From Humisphaera sp. (lineage in GTDB: Bacteria; Planctomycetota; Phycisphaerae; Tepidisphaerales; Tepidisphaeraceae), in contig JANXVV010000599.1 of NCBI GenBank assembly GCA_025351525.1, positions 1-13,647 on the forward strand: a DNA stretch of 13,647 nucleotides. The letters are read 5' to 3'. This document shows, in pieces, positions 13,344-13,647 of this stretch (positions are counted from its first letter, which is position 1; the number at the start of each line of letters is the position of its first letter). The position numbers and the translations under genes are program-made. The notes beneath the pieces are model-generated. The model did not search any database and was not told the DNA's origin. It was given only the letters and a program-made list of their open reading frames with translations.

Positions 13344-13420
13344 GCGCTGCCCGTGGGAACCAACCGCGCTCTATAGTTAAGAATGATGTTTTAAAGCAGT
13401 TTCCGGGTTGGTGCCGCGTT

Positions 13421-13473
13421 GTGGTGCAGGCTTCCAGCCTGCTTTCCGAATACGGGCTGGAAGCCCGCGCCAC
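13421..13473. repeat. Inverted-repeat element, family 2, diverged copy
   Basis: Arms at 13421-13443 and 13451-13473 match family 2 (GGCTTCCAGCC core) around a 7-base spacer TTCCGAA, the same bases that open the spacer at 3652. The two arms have different outer stem bases (TGCAGG with CCTGC against GCGGG with CCCGC), each self-consistent. Confidence 0.82.
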
Positions 13474-13647
13474 AAAGGTCGCTACACCAACCTGACAACT
13501 GCTCCAGCATCACTCGCAGTCATCCGGTGACGACTACGAAATACGGTAAGAGCGAAGTGAGTGCCAGAGCGAGAACGCTCTCAAAATTGCAGGAAAAGGT
13601 GGGTTATTGGCGAACGAACAAGAGTTATTCTCGATGGCTTGGATTCG

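Larger units (their letters stand above)
12889..13647. other. Right-hand region with repeats and a minus-strand terminator, no convincing gene
   Basis: The 759 bases after the PII gene contain an inverted pair (12918-12980), a minus-strand terminator (13141-13182), a short palindrome (13321-13343), a family 2 repeat (13421-13473) and a small stem AGAGCG/CGCTCT at 13566-13581. Open frames here have no Shine-Dalgarno and run through repeats. An RNA gene on the minus strand ending at the terminator is possible, but I recognise no known RNA. Confidence 0.5.

Noticed and set aside
13234..13473. Minus-strand frame upstream of the terminator
   Set aside because: Begins inside a family 2 repeat arm and crosses the palindrome; no family resemblance, so it was not taken as the gene served by the terminator.
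13127..13495. Plus-strand frame in the right-hand region
   Set aside because: Non-ATG start, begins in the terminator stem and ends in repeat arms.

Overview
The window looks like a piece of a planctomycete (Planctomycetota) chromosome. The best single clue is the large secreted-type protein at 9192-12161, whose N-terminus carries LEERRMLSA, a variant of the LEPRRLLSA-type motif typical of planctomycete exported proteins. The density of dispersed inverted-repeat elements and the loose mixing of housekeeping and accessory genes fit the same group. The phylum assignment is inference; no rRNA or other marker is present.

Layout. On the minus strand, 3591 down to 115, is a polyamine-type ABC transporter operon potA-potB-potC. 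A REP-associated-type Y1 (HUH) transposase gene sits between potB and potC in the same orientation. The substrate-binding potD is not in the window. A divergent intergenic region (3592-3831) leads to plus-strand genes: nuoE (complex I 24 kDa-type subunit), a membrane-anchored tyrosine-phosphatase-like protein, two small unknown ORFs, nuoF (NADH/FMN-binding subunit), an Uma2-family PD-(D/E)XK protein and a GT4 glycosyltransferase. Converging on these from the right is a 989-residue kelch-type protein (minus strand). Divergent from that is a PII signalling protein (plus). The last 760 bases hold repeats and a minus-strand terminator but no convincing gene.

The main point of interest is the repeat content. 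At least six families of short inverted-repeat pairs occur: 935-1620 plus 4423-4499; 3628-3688, 5109-5219 and 13421-13473; 5428-5511; 5791-5879; 12313-12380; 12918-12980. In several families each arm is itself a hairpin, and copies differ by paired changes that keep the stem. The transposase gene is bracketed by two inverted copies of one family, and a paired copy of that family lies 2.8 kb away between nuoE and the phosphatase gene. This is the arrangement expected of a RAYT/REPIN system. Many elements abut or overlap stop codons, and two appear to supply the stop codon.

Functionally the window is mixed: polyamine uptake, respiratory NADH oxidation (NuoE and NuoF, separated by about 1.5 kb of accessory DNA), nitrogen-status signalling (PII), and envelope or extracellular functions (glycosyltransferase, kelch protein).
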